From CAVSKL01 sp963728475 [NCBI: Candidatus Eiseniibacteriota bacterium] (GTDB taxonomy: Bacteria > Eisenbacteria > RBG-16-71-46 > JABDJR01): 64,000 nucleotides of DNA. This document shows positions 1 through 8,294 of the stretch, piece after piece. The stretch is taken from the NCBI GenBank assembly GCA_963728475.1, contig CAVSKL010000003.1:434001-498000 (forward strand), given 5' to 3'. Every line of letters begins with the position of its first letter. The stretch's first letter is position 1. The position numbers and the translations under genes are program-made. The notes beneath the pieces were generated by a model that had not been told where the DNA came from, searched no databases, and saw only the letters and a list, made by a program, of their open reading frames with translations.

Positions 1-1
1 C

Positions 2-2035
2 CACGACGGGGACAACTACGGGGGCGGGACCGACAGCTACTACCACTCCAACTTCGACGCCTTCGTGAGCTGGCTCCAGGCCAGCCCCTCGCGGTTCGTG
101 TGCACCACCGTCCAGGACTACCTGGACCGGTTCCCCCCGGACACGAGCGACGTCATCCACGTGGAGGACGGGAGCTGGAGCGGCGCCGACAACGGCGACC
201 CCGAATTCAAGAAGTGGCTGGGCGACCCCGCCGCCGACGGCTACAGCCCCGACCGGAACAGCTGGGCGGTGGTGACCGCGGCCCGGAACATCGTGTCCAC
301 CGCGGACGAGGTGGCGCCGGGGTCGCCGGAGACCGCGCTGGCCTGGCACTACCTGCTGAACGCCGAGGCCAGCGATTACTGGTACTGGGACGGGTCTCAG
401 GGGGGCGTCTGGGATTCGCATCCGACGCGCGCGTCCAATCTGGCGGTGCCGCACGCGTTGAACGCGATCGGGAGCGGCGCCGACCTCACCGGGCCCACCA
501 TCTTTCTCCCCCAGCGCGAGCCCTACAACCCGGGCGGCACCGAGTGGGGGATCGCCCAGCCCCGCGACTTCCAGGTCTGGACGTTCGCGTTCGACCTTGA
601 CGGGTTGTCGTCGGTCAGCCTGAAGATCCGCGGGGACCGGGACGGGGCGCTTCCGGCCGGGTCGTCGGACAACGATACCTATCTTGGGGGCCCCGCGGTG
701 ACCGCGTGGACCTCGATCCCCATGACCGCGAGCGACATGGCGTCGCGGACCGATCCATTGCCGCTCTATCGCGCTTCGCAGTACGCGGCCACCGTCACCG
801 GTGTCACCGACTCGCTCCTGGATTACTACGTGGAGGCGGTGGACGGGCACGGGAACGTGTCGAGTTCGCCCATCCGCCATGTGTGGGTGGGAACCGGCAC
901 CAGCGGCGGGGGAGGGGGGAGCGCCGGGGTGAGCTGGACGCCGCCGTCGCCGGCGGCCGAGGACTCGGTCACCCTCACCGTGGCCGGCGCCGGGAAGGGC
1001 GGCAAGCTCCACTGGGGGGTGAACGGGTGGGGCGCTCCGGCGACGGGCTACCAGCCGGCGGGGACGGTGCCGTATAGCGGTGGTTCGGCAGTGGAGACGC
1101 CGATGGCACTCTCCGGGGGCGACCTCGCGCTCACCCTGGGGCCGTTCGACGATCCCGCCCAGCCGGTGCGAACGCTCGACTTCGTCATCCACTACGACGA
1201 CGACACCTGGGACAACAACGGGGGACAGGACTACCACGTGACGGTCACCGGCGCCGCCGCGGCGAAGACGTTCACCGTGGACGGCGCGCTCGACGCGTCG
1301 GCGGTCAAGGTGGCGTCGGCGGGCGGGGTGGACCTGTACCTGGACTACAACGGGAGCGATCTCTACGTGGCCACTCAGGCTGCGGGAGGGAGCCAGAGCG
1401 ACGCCTTCGTGTTCGTGACCGGCCCGCCCCCCGGGGCGATGGCCGCTTCGCCGTGGGCCAAGGCCGGCCAGGTGGCGGGGTGGTCCTTGTTCCTGGGGAA
1501 CGAGAGCGGGAACAACTGGTGCGGCTGGACCGGCCAGGCCGGAACGGTGGCGCAGGCCGCCGGAACGTACCTAGAGGGGACGGTGAACCTGTCCTCGGAG
1601 TTTGGCTCGGTGCCGCCGGTGGTCTACGTGGCGGTCGGTCGCTACCAGACCGCCGACGGGGGGGCGCTGGTTGCGCAGGCCCCCGCGGGGAACGGAAACG
1701 GCGACCTCGAGGCCTCGGAGTACTACGCCTACGACCTCAGCGCCACTGGGGTGCCGGATGGAGCGGTCCTGGACCCGGGTCCGCTTCTGCGGAGCTATCC
1801 CAACCCGTTTCGCGGAGCGGCCACGGTGTCGTTCCGGCTTTCGACGCGGGGCGCGGTGCGGTTGTCGATGTACGACCTGAGCGGGCGGCTGGTGCGCGTC
1901 TTGGCCGCGCGTGAGTTCGACGGGGGGGAGCACCGGGTCGCCGTCGACGGTGCGGGCCTGGCCGGCGGGATCTACTTCGTGGAGCTTCGCGCGCCCGGCG
2001 TCCGCGCGTCGCAGCGGCTGGTGCTGTTGCGGTAG
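2..2035 (+). CDS. Secreted GH57-like glycoside hydrolase with starch-binding-like and C-terminal sorting domains (5' partial)
   Basis: The reading frame is open to the left window edge, so the true start lies outside; the first GTG at 65 is internal. The visible N-terminal part reads HDGDNYGG, then 'VEDGSWSGADNGDP' and further on 'AWHYLLNAEASDYWYWDG', which resembles the C-terminal half of GH57 amylase-like enzymes. Then come a beta-sandwich 'YYVEAVDGHGNVSS' segment, a Gly-rich linker, a module containing 'LHWGVNGWG' like starch-binding CBM25-type domains, and a DOMON-like stretch. The last 80 residues ('LRSYPNPFRG' to 'GGIYFVELRAPG') match the FlgD-Ig/type IX sorting tail of FCB bacteria. 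Likely role: extracellular alpha-glucan degradation. The tail call is strong; the enzyme family is moderate because the catalytic core is cut off. Confidence 0.7.
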   Translation, partial: HDGDNYGGGTDSYYHSNFDAFVSWLQASPSRFVCTTVQDYLDRFPPDTSDVIHVEDGSWSGADNGDPEFKKWLGDPAADGYSPDRNSWAVVTAARNIVSTADEVAPGSPETALAWHYLLNAEASDYWYWDGSQGGVWDSHPTRASNLAVPHALNAIGSGADLTGPTIFLPQREPYNPGGTEWGIAQPRDFQVWTFAFDLDGLSSVSLKIRGDRDGALPAGSSDNDTYLGGPAVTAWTSIPMTASDMASRTDPLPLYRASQYAATVTGVTDSLLDYYVEAVDGHGNVSSSPIRHVWVGTGTSGGGGGSAGVSWTPPSPAAEDSVTLTVAGAGKGGKLHWGVNGWGAPATGYQPAGTVPYSGGSAVETPMALSGGDLALTLGPFDDPAQPVRTLDFVIHYDDDTWDNNGGQDYHVTVTGAAAAKTFTVDGALDASAVKVASAGGVDLYLDYNGSDLYVATQAAGGSQSDAFVFVTGPPPGAMAASPWAKAGQVAGWSLFLGNESGNNWCGWTGQAGTVAQAAGTYLEGTVNLSSEFGSVPPVVYVAVGRYQTADGGALVAQAPAGNGNGDLEASEYYAYDLSATGVPDGAVLDPGPLLRSYPNPFRGAATVSFRLSTRGAVRLSMYDLSGRLVRVLAAREFDGGEHRVAVDGAGLAGGIYFVELRAPGVRASQRLVLLR

Positions 2036-2165
2036 CGCAGGCGAGGCGAGAGACTTCTCTACCCACTCCCACGCATCCCCGCGTCGCGTGGCGGCCGATG
2101 GCACGAGCCGCCTCTCCGGCCGGCCGCGCGTCGTCGCCCCCTAGCACGCAATGGCGCGAACCTTC

Positions 2166-2183
2166 TGCGCACCCGGGTGCGCA
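2166..2183. repeat. Perfect 18-bp palindrome
   Basis: TGCGCACCCGGGTGCGCA is self-complementary over all 18 bases. It lies in the 216-bp gap between the glycosidase and the converging broken lipoprotein gene. It could be a terminator stem or a protein-binding site. No T-run follows on either strand, so I do not call it a terminator. Confidence 0.5.
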
Positions 2184-2197
2184 TGGCGCGCTCGGCA

Positions 2198-2211
2198 TTT
2201 CCCCGGGGAAA
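2198..2211. repeat. Recurrent intergenic palindrome TTTCCCCGGGGAAA, copy 1
   Basis: This 14-bp perfect palindrome appears here, at 16699-16712 upstream of the M16 operon and at 30459-30472 in the repeat island. A one-base-shorter version is at 30026-30038. All copies are outside genes. Function unknown. Confidence 0.5.
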
Positions 2212-2251
2212 CGGGGCTCGATCGGGGACCCTCGGCTGGTTCGCGGGGCGG

Positions 2252-3931
2252 TCAGGGTGAGCAGCCGGGGGTGGTGAAGGCGCCGATCTTCAGGGCGTCG
2301 GACAGGGCGGGGGAATCGCTCCGCACGTGGAAGTCATCGTTGGCGGGATCACAGAAGAGGGGATCGGCGAAGAGATTCGCGGACTGCCAATTAGGAAAGC
2401 AGCCGAGGGGATCATCCACATCTGAGGGAGTGTTGAACCAGAAGATGTTCTTGGTAAGTCGCACATTAGGGTTTAGCCAGAATCGACATACCACGCCGCA
2501 TCCTTGACCGAGAGCGAACACGTTTTGGGTGATGGTGATTGCCTTGGGGTCAAGGGTGCTGACGAGGACTTGTCCCCCGCTGCAACTTGAGATCCCTGTC
2601 CCTATGTTGCCGACAAATGTGTTGTTGGCTATGACCCCCGACCAGCCCCGCATGGAGATCGCGCCCCCAGTATCCGGACCTTGAGGTGTGTCTTGTCCAT
2701 GGGCCTCGTTTCTCACGAACAAATTCTTCCGGATAGTGAGTGGAGGGGACTGGTAACCTTGCTGGCCCGCCTCAATCCCGCCTCCATGGTCTCCGGCGAT
2801 ATTCCCCCAGAACTCGCTATTGGAAATACGGGCCGTACCCGGCTCGCTCATAAAGACATAGATTGCTCCACCGTCATATTGGCATTGGTTTTCACGAGAA
2901 CCAGCTGCTCGGCTTCGCCAGACAGCTTGGGGGTGAGCGAGACACCTACCGTGGCAGCCTGAACCCAGGTGGCATCAGTGATGGCGGCCTCGGCGTAGCG
3001 GACCAGGTAGGCGGCCGCTCGCCCTTCCTCCCCATCATCGCCCGGCGCCGTCCAGGACAGGGTTGCCGTGAAAGGACTGGTCGTCGCAACCGCGAGATCG
3101 GTGATGGCGGCGGGAGGGACCGTATCCGGCGGAAGAGCCACCACGGCATCGTTAAAGATAGGACCGAGTAGGCCCGCGTCGTCGACCGCTCGGACCGCGA
3201 AGTGAAGGGTTTCGCCGGGATCGAGCCCCGCGACCTGAATCGTCTCCGCAGCCCCGGCTGTCAGGGGCACTTGGGTCACCTCGAAGGGTGTCGCCGTGTC
3301 CCAGGTGGCCTCGGTGATCGCGGTAGCGGCGTAGCGAACCAAGTAAGCAGCCGCCCGCCCCAGGTTGCCGTTGTCCCCGGGCGCAGTGAACGCCAGGGTG
3401 ACGGCATGGGGGGTCGGATTCTCCGTGTGGAGATCAGCAACCCGCCCCGGCGGGGTCAGGTCGCCGGTCTCGGCCTCGACGACGTTCGAGAGCCCCGACA
3501 CGTTCCCCGCCTCGTCCAACGTCTCCAGCGCGAAGTAGTAGGGCACCAGCCGGGCCAGCGGGCCAACCCTCACGGAATCCCCCGGCCGGCGGGCTGCGGA
3601 GACGGCAAACCCGTGACCACCGTGGCCGAGTCCCAACCGGTGGCAAGCGGCTGCAACGAGTAGCGAAGGTCGTAGCGGGCGGCTGGCCCTGCGAGCCGTC
3701 ATCCCCCGGAGCGGTCCACGTGAGGGTGACGGTGCTGTCGGTGGCCGCGGCTACGGTTAGGTCGGTCACCGCCGCGGGTGGGGTCGCGTCCGGCGCGGCC
3801 GACTTGCCGCAGCCCGCGATCCACAGAACGCCGATCGCCAACGCGAAGCAAAGCGGAAGCGCGGCCCACGCGAAACGGCGCACCGATCGCGTTCGTGCCG
3901 TCGCAACTGTCCATCGTCGGTCCGCGGCCAT
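2252..3931 (-). pseudogene. Broken lipoprotein gene: fibronectin type III repeats joined out of frame to a beta-helix segment
   Basis: Reading begins at ATG 3931 with a hydrophobic stretch ending in the lipobox-like WIAGC, then a first FnIII repeat opening 'TPPAAVTDLTVAAATDSTV'. The frame changes near 3680 and again near 3585: the middle frame carries 'RYDLRYSLQPLATGWDSATV' and the next 'VRVGPLARLVPYYFALETL'. A second FnIII follows, then a third that stops abruptly at 'GEAEQLV' (about 2900). Below that, another frame carries a parallel beta-helix protein (GGAIYVF, 'NSEFWGNIAGDHGGG', 'NNTFVGNIGTG') ending 'TTPGCSP'. The beta-helix part is visibly less GC-rich than its surroundings. Either a decayed surface lipoprotein or an assembly join between two related genes. 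Confidence 0.6.
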
Positions 3932-4160
3932 CCCCACAATCCCCCCCCGCGCCTCGATCCCGCCGCCCAACCGCAGCGGGAACGGGCACCGCCGGGGCAT
4001 GATACCAGCCAGGCCCGGTCGGCAACGGGGGCGCCCCCGGCCGGCCGCGCCCTGTCCGGTCTGCCGCGTACTCGGGTAGTTCATTGTTACACATCACTAT
4101 ACGTGGACAGGCGGCCCGGTCCCGCTGGTTCGTCCAACCGGCCACGATTCATCTCTAAAC

Positions 4161-4198
4161 GGCCACACTCTGTGGTAGTATGGCCACATACTGTGGCC
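4161..4198 (+). promoter_or_regulatory. Tandem palindromic operator over a -10 element, upstream of the HTH/nucleotidyltransferase pair
   Basis: Two dyads share the half-site CCACA/TGTGG with 3-bp spacers: CCACACTCTGTGG (4163-4175) and GGCCACATACTGTGGCC (4182-4198). Their centres are 21 bp apart, two helical turns, so two dimers would sit on one face of the DNA. A -10-like TAGTAT (4176-4181) lies between them. The arrangement fits autorepression by the downstream winged-helix protein (inference). Confidence 0.65.
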
Positions 4199-4212
4199 CT
4201 GGAGGCGAGCCC

Positions 4213-4551
4213 ATGACCCCGATGCTGATCGCGCTTTTCGGCAGCAAGTCCGCTGCCCAGACCCTCCTCTTCCTTCAGAACTACGGCGAGGGACACGCGC
4301 GCCGGATCGCCGCCACCTTCGGCGTCTCCCATATGGGGATCCAGCGGCAGTTGAGGCGGCTCGAAGCCGACGGCATCCTGGTCTGCCGCCTTGTCGGGAA
4401 CACCCGGGTGTTCACCTGGAATCCGCGAAGCGCGACGGTCACGAACCTGCGCGCGTTTCTGGAGGCCGAATTGGATCGTTTGCCGCCCGAGGTGACGCGG
4501 GCGTACTTCCGGCAGCGACAGCGCCCGCGCCGGAGCGGCAAGGCCGGATAG
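4213..4551 (+). CDS. Winged helix-turn-helix regulator, probable antitoxin/repressor
   Basis: A 112-residue protein, opening MTPMLIALFGSKSAAQTLLF. The segment 'ARRIAATFGVSHMGIQRQLR' followed by LEADGIL is a classic winged-HTH recognition helix and wing of the type seen in regulators paired with nucleotidyltransferases. I chose ATG 4213 because GGAGG sits at 4201-4205; the in-frame ATG at 4180 lies inside the operator. The C-terminus is basic (RQRQRPRRSGK). The next gene starts 3 bases after its stop, so they are co-transcribed. Probably the DNA-binding, self-regulating partner of a toxin-antitoxin-like pair; the toxin assignment is inference. Confidence 0.7.
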   Translation: MTPMLIALFGSKSAAQTLLFLQNYGEGHARRIAATFGVSHMGIQRQLRRLEADGILVCRLVGNTRVFTWNPRSATVTNLRAFLEAELDRLPPEVTRAYFRQRQRPRRSGKAG

Positions 4552-4554
4552 CCG

Positions 4555-5097
4555 ATGTCCATCAACCGGAACACCACGATCATCGAGCTGGCGGCCCGCG
4601 TCAGCCAGAGTCTCCAGGACGCGGGCATCAGGGCGACGCTCTCCGGCGGCGGTGCCGTGTGTGTGTACACCGACAACGAGTATCAATCCAGCGATCTGGA
4701 TTTCGTCACCGCGGCGTCGCGAGACCGCTTGTCCGCAGCCTTGGCGCCTCTCGGCTTCGCCCTGGCACGCGGCCGGCGCCACTTCACCCATCCGGACACC
4801 GACCTGTTCCTGGAGTTTCCGGCGGGCCCTCCCCAGTTCGGGGATCGGGTCGTGCCGCACGACGAAATCCCCGTGCTCGAAACCCGGTGGGGTCCGCTTC
4901 GCGTTATCACCCCGACCCAGTGCGTGATGGACCGGCTCGCCGCATTCTGGCACTGGAGCGATCGCCAGTCCTGGGATCAGGCCGTCCTGGTGGCGCGCCA
5001 CCGGGATGTGGACTACGAATCGCTCGCCGAATACGCTCATGAAGAAGGAGCCGACCCTAGAGACATCGACCGACTGCGCCGGAAGGCCGGCCGGTGA
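4555..5097 (+). CDS. Nucleotidyltransferase-fold protein (AbiEii/DUF6036-like), putative toxin partner
   Basis: A 180-residue protein. 'LSGGGAVCVYTDNEYQSSDLDFV' in segments: GGGA at about residues 31-34, then DLDFV near 48-52. This matches the GG...D-x-D core of nucleotidyltransferase-fold proteins, including AbiEii-type toxins and MNT-like proteins. A third acidic candidate is in TDLFLEF. It directly follows the winged-HTH gene and shares its promoter. The stop at 5097 is followed by a GC hairpin. Function (NTP transfer to tRNA or protein) is inferred from family and context; it could also be a housekeeping nucleotidyltransferase relative without toxicity. Confidence 0.6.
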   Translation: MSINRNTTIIELAARVSQSLQDAGIRATLSGGGAVCVYTDNEYQSSDLDFVTAASRDRLSAALAPLGFALARGRRHFTHPDTDLFLEFPAGPPQFGDRVVPHDEIPVLETRWGPLRVITPTQCVMDRLAAFWHWSDRQSWDQAVLVARHRDVDYESLAEYAHEEGADPRDIDRLRRKAGR

Positions 5098-5102
5098 GGC
5101 AG

Positions 5103-5122
5103 GGCCCCCCGTGGCGGGGGCC
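5103..5122 (+). terminator. GC hairpin after the nucleotidyltransferase gene
   Basis: GGCCCCC (5103-5109) pairs with GGGGGCC (5116-5122) around a 6-base loop, six bases after the stop. No T-run follows, so its strength as an intrinsic terminator is uncertain. Confidence 0.4.
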
Positions 5123-5243
5123 TCCGTCCAGCTCGCCGGGGGTCGAGCGATTCCGCGCCCTCCTCTAGACTGAAACCTTCCGGCGCGCCGATCGAAGGTG
5201 GCGGCTTGCCGTTCACCCGCGCCCGCCGCACGGAAAGGAACCG

Positions 5244-5909
5244 ATGGCCGACCGCACCGCCTACTGGCCGCGACTCACCTGGCTCGCGCTCTTCGGCGCC
5301 GCCTTCGGCTTCGTTGAAGCCGCGGTGGTGATCTACCTCCACCGCATCTATTACCCGGCCGGCTTCGGTTTCCCCCTCATCCTCCCCGAGCTGCCGCTCC
5401 TCAAGGTGGAACTCGCCCGCGAGCTCTGCACCCTGGTCATGCTGCTCGCGGTGGCCATGCTCGCCGAGCGCCGTGCGTGGGCGCGCTTCGGCGTCTTCTG
5501 CTTCCTCTTCGGGGTATGGGACCTGGTCTACTACCTGGGCCTGTGGTGGGCGATCGGGTGGCCGCCCAGCCTCTGGACCTGGGACGCGCTCTTCCTGCTT
5601 CCCACCCTGTGGGTCGGCCCGGTGTTCACCGCGGTGGCGGTGGCGGCCAGCCTCACCGTGGCCGGCGCGATCATCGTCCGCAAGAGCGCCGACCGCCGTC
5701 CCTACACCCCATGGTGGGTGTGGCTGGGGTCGGCGGGCGCTTTCGCGCTCCTCCTGGTCGCGTTCATGGGCGACGAGGCCTCGGTGCGGGCCACGGGGAC
5801 GCCCCACGACTTTCCGTGGGCGCCGTATCTCATCGGGCTCGTGCTGGGCTGGGCGATGTTCGGGACGGCGTTCCTCTCGCTCCGGACGGAGTATTCGCCG
5901 GAACCGTGA
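5244..5909 (+). CDS. Multi-pass integral membrane protein of unknown function
   Basis: A 221-residue protein with about six hydrophobic segments, for example 'LTWLALFGAAFGFVEAAVVI', 'LCTLVMLLAVAMLA', 'VFTAVAVAASLTVAGAIIV' and 'YLIGLVLGWAMFGTAFL'. It contains aromatic-rich loops (WDLVYYLGLWW) and no recognisable catalytic motif. RBS AAAGGAA lies 7 bases before ATG 5244. A weak -10-like TAGACT is at 5166-5171. It converges with the NUDIX gene with 10 bp between stops. I do not recognise the family. Confidence 0.7.
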   Translation: MADRTAYWPRLTWLALFGAAFGFVEAAVVIYLHRIYYPAGFGFPLILPELPLLKVELARELCTLVMLLAVAMLAERRAWARFGVFCFLFGVWDLVYYLGLWWAIGWPPSLWTWDALFLLPTLWVGPVFTAVAVAASLTVAGAIIVRKSADRRPYTPWWVWLGSAGAFALLLVAFMGDEASVRATGTPHDFPWAPYLIGLVLGWAMFGTAFLSLRTEYSPEP

Positions 5910-5919
5910 GCGAAAGCGC

Positions 5920-6618
5920 TCAGTCCTCCCCCGGCGCCGGAGGCGGCGACCCGAGGATCCACAAGAGCTCGGCCAGGACCATGGCGGTGGCGCCCCAGAG
6001 CTTCTCGCCCTCCAGGTCGAAGTAGGGGATGCGCACCTGGCGGTCCTGGAGGATCCGGATCTCGGATCGGAGCCGCTCGCGGCCGATGAGGTGGGAGAGA
6101 GGAATCATGAGAATCCGCTCCACCTCGGCCGGGTTGGGGCGCACCTCGGGGGTGAACGGGCTCACCCCGACGAAGGGATGAAGCAGGAACCCGCTCACCG
6201 GAATGTAGACCGGGGAGAGCGCGCCCAGGAGTCTCACTTTGGCGGTGTCGAGCCCGACCTCCTCCCGCGCCTCGCGTAAGGCGGCCTGGTTCAGCGCTTC
6301 GCCCGGCTCCACCACGCCGCCGGGGAGCGAGAGCTGCCCGCGATGGCTGGGCAGATCGCGGCTCCGCACCGTGAGCAGGAGGTACGGTACCTCGCCCCGG
6401 GGATAGAGGAGCAGGAGCGCGGCCGCGGGGCGGACCGTTTCGTCCGAAGGGGGAAAGACGGGGCGGGGCCTCGGGCGCATCCGCTCGTGGGCCCGGGGGC
6501 CGGGGAGGGGCGCGCGAAGGGCGTCCTCCAGCCCGTGAACGATGTGCTGAAAGGGCTCGCGTCCCGGCGACGGGCTCCGTTCGGCGGGGTTTTTCCCTGG
6601 CGGCATGAAAACGAGCAT
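5920..6618 (-). CDS. NUDIX hydrolase, CoA pyrophosphatase type
   Basis: About 232 residues. It contains a full Nudix box, G-x5-E-x7-RE-x2-EE-x-G-L, in the stretch GGVVEPGE...LREAREEVGL. It is preceded by 'LLTVRSRDLPSHRGQLSLPGG', the UPF0035-type signature of CoA-diphosphate hydrolases (NudL/YeaB). Expected reaction: hydrolysis of CoA or oxidised CoA to 3',5'-ADP and phosphopantetheine, for CoA turnover. ATG 6618 or 6606 could be the start; neither has a clear Shine-Dalgarno sequence. It stands alone between convergent and divergent neighbours. Family confident, substrate inferred. Confidence 0.85.
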   Translation of the reverse strand: MLVFMPPGKNPAERSPSPGREPFQHIVHGLEDALRAPLPGPRAHERMRPRPRPVFPPSDETVRPAAALLLLYPRGEVPYLLLTVRSRDLPSHRGQLSLPGGVVEPGEALNQAALREAREEVGLDTAKVRLLGALSPVYIPVSGFLLHPFVGVSPFTPEVRPNPAEVERILMIPLSHLIGRERLRSEIRILQDRQVRIPYFDLEGEKLWGATAMVLAELLWILGSPPPAPGED

Positions 6619-6741
6619 AGCCCAATCCCCCCGCGCGGGGTGAGACGGATCGGATCGCGCCCCGGGGCTTGGCGAGGCGGGTGACGCCGGCGCCGCCCAA
6701 GTAACCGCAGGGGCCTTGTCCCCCCGCGCGGCGCGAGGCGG

Positions 6742-6771
6742 ATGACGCCGGCGCCGCCGATGGGCTATGGT
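6742..6771 (+). promoter_or_regulatory. Candidate promoter of the esterase gene
   Basis: A -35-like ATGACG (6742-6747) and a -10-like TATGGT (6766-6771) are separated by 18 bp. The predicted transcription start falls about 25-30 bases before GTG 6805, which supports that start over ATG 6742. Confidence 0.4.
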
Positions 6772-6804
6772 CGGCCCCTCGTAGGACGCCGGGAGGGACC
6801 GCAG

Positions 6805-7503
6805 GTGGCCGAACCGATGCTCGACTGCGTGGAAATCGAACCCGAGGCTCCGGCCGGCGCCTCGGTGCTGTGGCTCCACGGCCTGGGGGCCGACGGCCAC
6901 GACTTCGTGCCCATCGTACCGCTCCTGGGTCTCCCCCCGGAGCTGAGGGTGCGCTTCGTGTTCCCGCACGCGCCCAGGATGCCGGTCACCATCAACATGG
7001 GGATGGTGATGCGGGCCTGGTACGACATCTCGGCGCTGGACCTGCGCGAGGAGCAGGATGAAGCGGGGGTCCGCCGCTCCGCGGAGCAAGTCGAGCGGCT
7101 CCTGGACCGCGAAGCCGAACGTGGGGTGGCTCCGGAGCGCACGGTGCTGGCCGGCTTTTCGCAGGGCGGGGTGATCGCGCTGCACGCCGGGCTCCGCCGG
7201 CCGCAACCCCTGGCCGGGATCCTGGCGCTGTCCACCTACCTGGCCCTGGACGCGGCGCTGGAGGCCGAGGGCGCCCCCGCCGGCCGGTCCACCCCGGTCT
7301 TCATGGGCCACGGCCGCTACGATCCGGTGGTCCCCCTCGAGCGGGGGCGGGCGTCGCGGGACCGGCTTCTGGAGGCCGGCCACCGGGTGGAGTGGCGCGA
7401 GTACGACGTGGAGCACGGGGTGGCGCCGGACGAGATCGCCGACGTGGGGGCCTGGCTCGTCCGGGTGCTGAATATCGGAACCCCGGGGGCGGGTTCTTCG
7501 TAG
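6805..7503 (+). CDS. Phospholipase/carboxylesterase family alpha/beta hydrolase
   Basis: About 232 residues from GTG 6805, with GGGAGGG at 6791-6797; ATG 6817 is the alternative. The oxyanion strand reads WLHGLGADGHDF. The nucleophile elbow is GFSQGG, the acid is in GRYDPVV and the histidine in VEHGV, which completes the Ser-Asp-His triad. The motif 'FPHAPRMPVTINMGMVMRAW' is typical of the carboxylesterase/acyl-protein thioesterase (Abhydrolase_2) family. Cytosolic; it probably hydrolyses short acyl esters. It ends 48 bp before the ABC operon and may be co-transcribed with it. Confidence 0.85.
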   Translation: MAEPMLDCVEIEPEAPAGASVLWLHGLGADGHDFVPIVPLLGLPPELRVRFVFPHAPRMPVTINMGMVMRAWYDISALDLREEQDEAGVRRSAEQVERLLDREAERGVAPERTVLAGFSQGGVIALHAGLRRPQPLAGILALSTYLALDAALEAEGAPAGRSTPVFMGHGRYDPVVPLERGRASRDRLLEAGHRVEWREYDVEHGVAPDEIADVGAWLVRVLNIGTPGAGSS

Positions 7504-7550
7504 TCCGGAGCACGAACGGGCCGAAGTCCGGCCCGCGGGAGGATTCGCGC

Positions 7551-8294
7551 TTGGTCCAGGAAGCAGGCATCGCACTCCGCACCTATCTCGCCCCGCTCTC
7601 GTCGTTCCGGGGACTGAGGAAGGGGAGCTTGGTGGCCGGGATCGCGGTGTTCCTCACCGCGGCCGCGTTCGTCCTCAGCAAGCTTCTCCCCTCGGTGTTC
7701 GGCGGTCTTCTCGGGGCGCTCCGGGGGTCGGTGATCGTCCCGGGGGTGCCCCTGGCCGCGGTCCTGGTGAGCGAGATGGCGCTCCGGGAGGGGATCACCC
7801 ATCGCACCCTCCTGTACCCGCTTCTCGGCCCGGTGTCCCGGCCGATGACCGCAGTGGTGCGGACGATCGCCACCGGACTCCTGCTCGCGCTGGGGACGTC
7901 GTTGTTCCTGGTGCTGGTGGTGGCGCTCGACGGCGAACCCTGGACGGCGGTTCCCCGGGATCTGGCCGCGATCCTCTGCGGCTCGCTCGCCTACACCGCG
8001 CTTTTCGGGTTCCTGCACCTGGTCTCCCGCCGGGGGTTGGTGGTGGGGCTGGTGGTCTATTTCCTGGGCGACCAGCCCCTGGCCCAGCTCCCCTTCCTGC
8101 TCCGGCGGCTCTCTCCGTCCTATCACCTGAGCGTGATGGCCGACCGGGTGATCGAGATGCGCCTCCCGGTGAGCTTCCCCCCTCCCGAACCGCACAAGTT
8201 CGCCTCGGGGCTGGTGCTGGTGGCGGTGGCGGCGGCGCTGACCGCGCTCACCGCCTGGCTCTTCCGCCGGAAGGCGCTGGGAGAGCTCTGCTGA
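7551..8294 (+). CDS. ABC transporter permease subunit (ABC-2-like)
   Basis: About 247 residues. The TTG start at 7551 (VQEAGIALRTYL) is chosen because GGGAGGA lies at 7537-7543; longer readings run through the esterase C-terminus. Roughly six membrane segments, including 'SLVAGIAVFLTAAAFVLSKL' and 'LVLVAVAAALTALTAWLF'. No extracellular domain is visible. It is first of four overlapping genes alternating permease and ATPase. Its stop overlaps the next start in TGATG. Export or lipid/ion translocation is possible; the substrate cannot be told. Confidence 0.75.
   Translation: MVQEAGIALRTYLAPLSSFRGLRKGSLVAGIAVFLTAAAFVLSKLLPSVFGGLLGALRGSVIVPGVPLAAVLVSEMALREGITHRTLLYPLLGPVSRPMTAVVRTIATGLLLALGTSLFLVLVVALDGEPWTAVPRDLAAILCGSLAYTALFGFLHLVSRRGLVVGLVVYFLGDQPLAQLPFLLRRLSPSYHLSVMADRVIEMRLPVSFPPPEPHKFASGLVLVAVAAALTALTAWLFRRKALGELC

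Noticed and set aside
6742-6804. Earlier ATG start for the esterase
   Set aside because: The ATG at 6742 overlaps a -35-like element and has no RBS, whereas GTG 6805 follows GGGAGGG and is the conserved family start region.
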